Positions 24,109 through 25,971 of a stretch of DNA of 25,971 nucleotides are shown here, in pieces; the stretch's first letter is position 1; each line of letters opens with the position of its first letter. The stretch is from the NCBI GenBank assembly GCA_001824325.1, contig MHXC01000018.1:12697-38667 (forward strand). The letters run 5' to 3'. The translations under genes and the position numbers were made by a program. The notes under the pieces are model-generated. The model did not search any database, had not been told where the DNA came from, and saw nothing but the letters and a program-made list of their open reading frames with translations. The stretch comes from Parcubacteria group bacterium RIFCSPHIGHO2_01_FULL_47_10b. GTDB taxonomy: Bacteria > Patescibacteriota > Minisyncoccia > 2-01-FULL-47-10.

Positions 24109-25224
24109 TTATTCTGAGACTGTCACCTCTGGGGCGTGAACTATTGCGGTTTCCGCTGCAATCTTTTCAATCAGGGCGTCAATCAAACGTAGCATTGAAT
24201 TCTTTGATGTTCCAAATAGTACATATGGTTGAGCACCGATCCATGCGTAATCAAAACTGACTCCAGTCATTTCATAGTTTTGAAAAACTACAACTGCATC
24301 CTTGTAATCGACGGTGGTGAAAGTGGGTTCAGTTGCCGTTGTACCGAGAAATATGGTAATAATAGAACTCATAGCATCTCGCCCTTGTTCCAAGGCCTGC
24401 ACTACCCTATCCAGCGATGAGGTTGCATTCAATTCAACAACTCCAGTAAACCGATCACCCACTCCTTCGTCCCGAACCACAAATAAATGCGCTGCCTTCA
24501 TTTCATTAATCATCGTTTCCGAGACATCAACTCCAATAATATGAAGCAATGTCAAAAATGATATTGGGGTTCCAGAAACTCGCAAAAACAGCTCATGGAT
24601 ATCAGTTTCAAGAGAGACTCCCGAAAGTGCCATGATAAATTCCGCCAGCGATTCCTGGTCCGCCCGTGGCAACTCTATATCGAATTGAGACGATTCAGTA
24701 AAAAATGCCAACGGGTGGGTTGAAAACGGATCGATAAAGCCCGTTTCAACGGACACCACATCTTGTGAATTAATCGGCGGTAAAGGATTTTCGACTAAGG
24801 GCACTGCAGGGCTGATCGGAACTGCAGGAATGTCCTCAACAATATATAACTGGTACCACAAAAATCCCCCGCCAATAACTAGTACAATCAAGGTCATTAA
24901 CAACAGGGCAACCTTTATGCCAACCGCCGATGATGATGGAGTTTCCTTATCTACGATTTCCTTCGCAGGCACTTCTTTTTTCGGTTCCATCACAACCTTC
25001 TGCGCTTTCTTCTCAGATTCTTCAAATTTCGGCGATTTTTCAACCTTTTTCTCCTTCACAGGCGCTTTCTTGGCTTTTTCTAAATCCTCGCGCATCGTTC
25101 GAATAATAACTGTATCCTCATCGTCTATTTGAAGGCCATCGCCAGCGCTTTCAACGCCGTTACGCATGCGCTTAATAATGTCTTTTGTCGACGGTTGTGA
25201 CTCAGAAAAATTGCGTACCTCCAT
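24109..25224 (-). CDS. Single-span membrane protein with large extracytoplasmic domain, unknown function
   Basis: This 371-residue protein has a charged cytoplasmic N-terminus (about 1-100) dominated by Lys/Glu runs, one membrane helix at about 102-125, a Pro-rich linker (about 132-150) and an exported domain of about 220 residues. The exported part is mixed alpha/beta with LTLLHIIGVDV, AHLFVVRDEG and VLFGTSKNSMLRLIDALIEK and has no Cys. The N-terminal DDEDTVIIRTMREDL segment with its Thr could be a signalling or docking site, but that is a guess. No family is recognised. The ATG lies 26 bp after pnp, and a good terminator follows the gene, so the two probably form one transcript. An envelope-associated role is inferred only from topology. 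Confidence 0.75.
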   Translation of the reverse strand: MEVRNFSESQPSTKDIIKRMRNGVESAGDGLQIDDEDTVIIRTMREDLEKAKKAPVKEKKVEKSPKFEESEKKAQKVVMEPKKEVPAKEIVDKETPSSSAVGIKVALLLMTLIVLVIGGGFLWYQLYIVEDIPAVPISPAVPLVENPLPPINSQDVVSVETGFIDPFSTHPLAFFTESSQFDIELPRADQESLAEFIMALSGVSLETDIHELFLRVSGTPISFLTLLHIIGVDVSETMINEMKAAHLFVVRDEGVGDRFTGVVELNATSSLDRVVQALEQGRDAMSSIITIFLGTTATEPTFTTVDYKDAVVVFQNYEMTGVSFDYAWIGAQPYVLFGTSKNSMLRLIDALIEKIAAETAIVHAPEVTVSE

Positions 25225-25250
25225 GGCAATAGAACTATGGATTTTTCTGA

Positions 25251-25971
25251 TTAGCCCTTGTCTTTCTCGAGTGCTTTTATCGACAAGTTGTATCGTCCAA
25301 GATCATCAATCTTAATAACTTTCGCAGTTACCATATCCCCCACTTTTACCACGTCCTCAACTCGCTTCACAAACCCAGTCTTCAATTCGGAAATATGCAC
25401 CATGCCCTGCTTCTTTGGCGCAAATGCGACGAATGCGCCAAACTCAAGTATGCTCGCAATCTTGCCGGAAACAATATCTCCCACTTGATATTCTTTAACT
25501 ATACTCTCAATTATAGCACGTGCGTCTGCGCCACCCTTCTGATTTTCCGAAGTGATATATACCTTTCCATCATCTTCAATGTCAATTGTTGCACCAGTTT
25601 GATCAATAATCTTGTTGATAGTTTCACCGCCACTACCGATAATATCGCGAATCTTCGTTGGATCTACCATCATGACAATAACGCGTGGTGCGGTCGGCGA
25701 GAGTTCCGGTCGTGGCTCCGCAATAACCTTGGCCATTTCAGCCAGAATATGCAATCGCGCTTGCTTCGCCTGATCTAATGCCTCTTTTAAAATACGCGTT
25801 GGCAATCCCTCAACCTTCACATCCATCTGCAACGCCGTAATGCCATCTCGCGTTCCTGCAACCTTAAAATCCATATGCCCGCTATGATCTTCTGGGCCTT
25901 GAATGTCAGTTAAAATCCGATATTTCTTTTCGCTTTCGTATATAAGTCCCATCGCAATGCCCGCAACTGGC
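25251..25971 (-). CDS. pnp: Polynucleotide phosphorylase, C-terminal part (5' end outside window)
   Basis: PNPase is a phosphorolytic 3'-5' exoribonuclease of mRNA turnover. The frame is open to the right edge, so the first RNase PH domain and most of the second are missing from view. Visible are the end of the second RNase PH domain (PVAGIAMGLI, ILTDIQGPEDHSGHMDFKVA, with the catalytic-site Asp residues), a KH domain with IIGSGGETINKIIDQTGA, and an S1 domain (VGDIVSGKIASILEFGAFVAF...MVHISEL). The Met at 25952 is internal and not the start. The C-terminus ends shortly after S1, with no long RNase E-binding tail. It is the upstream partner of the membrane protein gene. Confidence 0.96.
   Translation of the reverse strand, partial: PVAGIAMGLIYESEKKYRILTDIQGPEDHSGHMDFKVAGTRDGITALQMDVKVEGLPTRILKEALDQAKQARLHILAEMAKVIAEPRPELSPTAPRVIVMMVDPTKIRDIIGSGGETINKIIDQTGATIDIEDDGKVYITSENQKGGADARAIIESIVKEYQVGDIVSGKIASILEFGAFVAFAPKKQGMVHISELKTGFVKRVEDVVKVGDMVTAKVIKIDDLGRYNLSIKALEKDKG

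Noticed and set aside
23889..24260. 123-codon plus-strand frame across the structured region and the end of the membrane protein gene
   Set aside because: It has a weak start, overlaps a convincing antisense gene and the terminator, and its product resembles no domain.

Overview
The window looks like chromosomal DNA of a small-genome bacterium, probably of the Candidate Phyla Radiation (Patescibacteria). This is inferred from gene content, with no rRNA to confirm it: an archaeal-type UMP kinase, a DksA/TraR-like protein that has lost half of its zinc ligands, a chromosomal VirD4/TraG-like ATPase paired with a small uncharacterised protein, several single-span proteins of unknown function, mostly weak Shine-Dalgarno sites and tight gene packing. 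Both ends of the window cut through genes.

Layout. (A) 1-9009, minus strand: a tight run of seven genes, in transcription order pyrH, a degenerate metallo-beta-lactamase-fold protein, a small membrane protein, gyrA carrying an in-frame 481-residue HNH intein, a SAM methyltransferase, a membrane-anchored solute-binding protein and a truncated secreted protein. (B) 9051-10515, plus strand: yraN and tsaD, divergent from pyrH. (C) 10516-11962: a lone minus-strand gene of unknown function with its own terminator, strong ribosome-binding site, structured leader and palindromes, sharing a divergent promoter region with nusA. (D) 11963-15228, plus strand: nusA-tig-clpP, preceded by a strong promoter and an intrinsic terminator in the leader. 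(E) 15256-23510, minus strand: dksA-like, yifB/comM, gpmI, a small hypothetical gene, the VirD4-like ATPase, a DUF47 PhoU-like gene and a PiT phosphate permease. (F) 23511-24108: no convincing protein gene, but a dense set of nested inverted repeats ending in an intrinsic terminator, best read as a structured RNA on the minus strand. (G) 24109-25971, minus strand: a single-span membrane protein and the C-terminal part of polynucleotide phosphorylase, closed by a good intrinsic terminator.

How the parts fit. nusA-tig-clpP joins transcription elongation and termination to nascent-chain folding and proteolysis. The terminator about 40 nt after the predicted nusA start site suggests feedback, because NusA itself promotes hairpin termination. 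The PiT permease and DUF47 protein form the usual low-affinity phosphate uptake pair. The most novel material is the structured RNA in F, the nusA leader and its divergent palindrome-rich neighbour, and the gyrA intein with its array of Trp-x-Asp-Pro modules.
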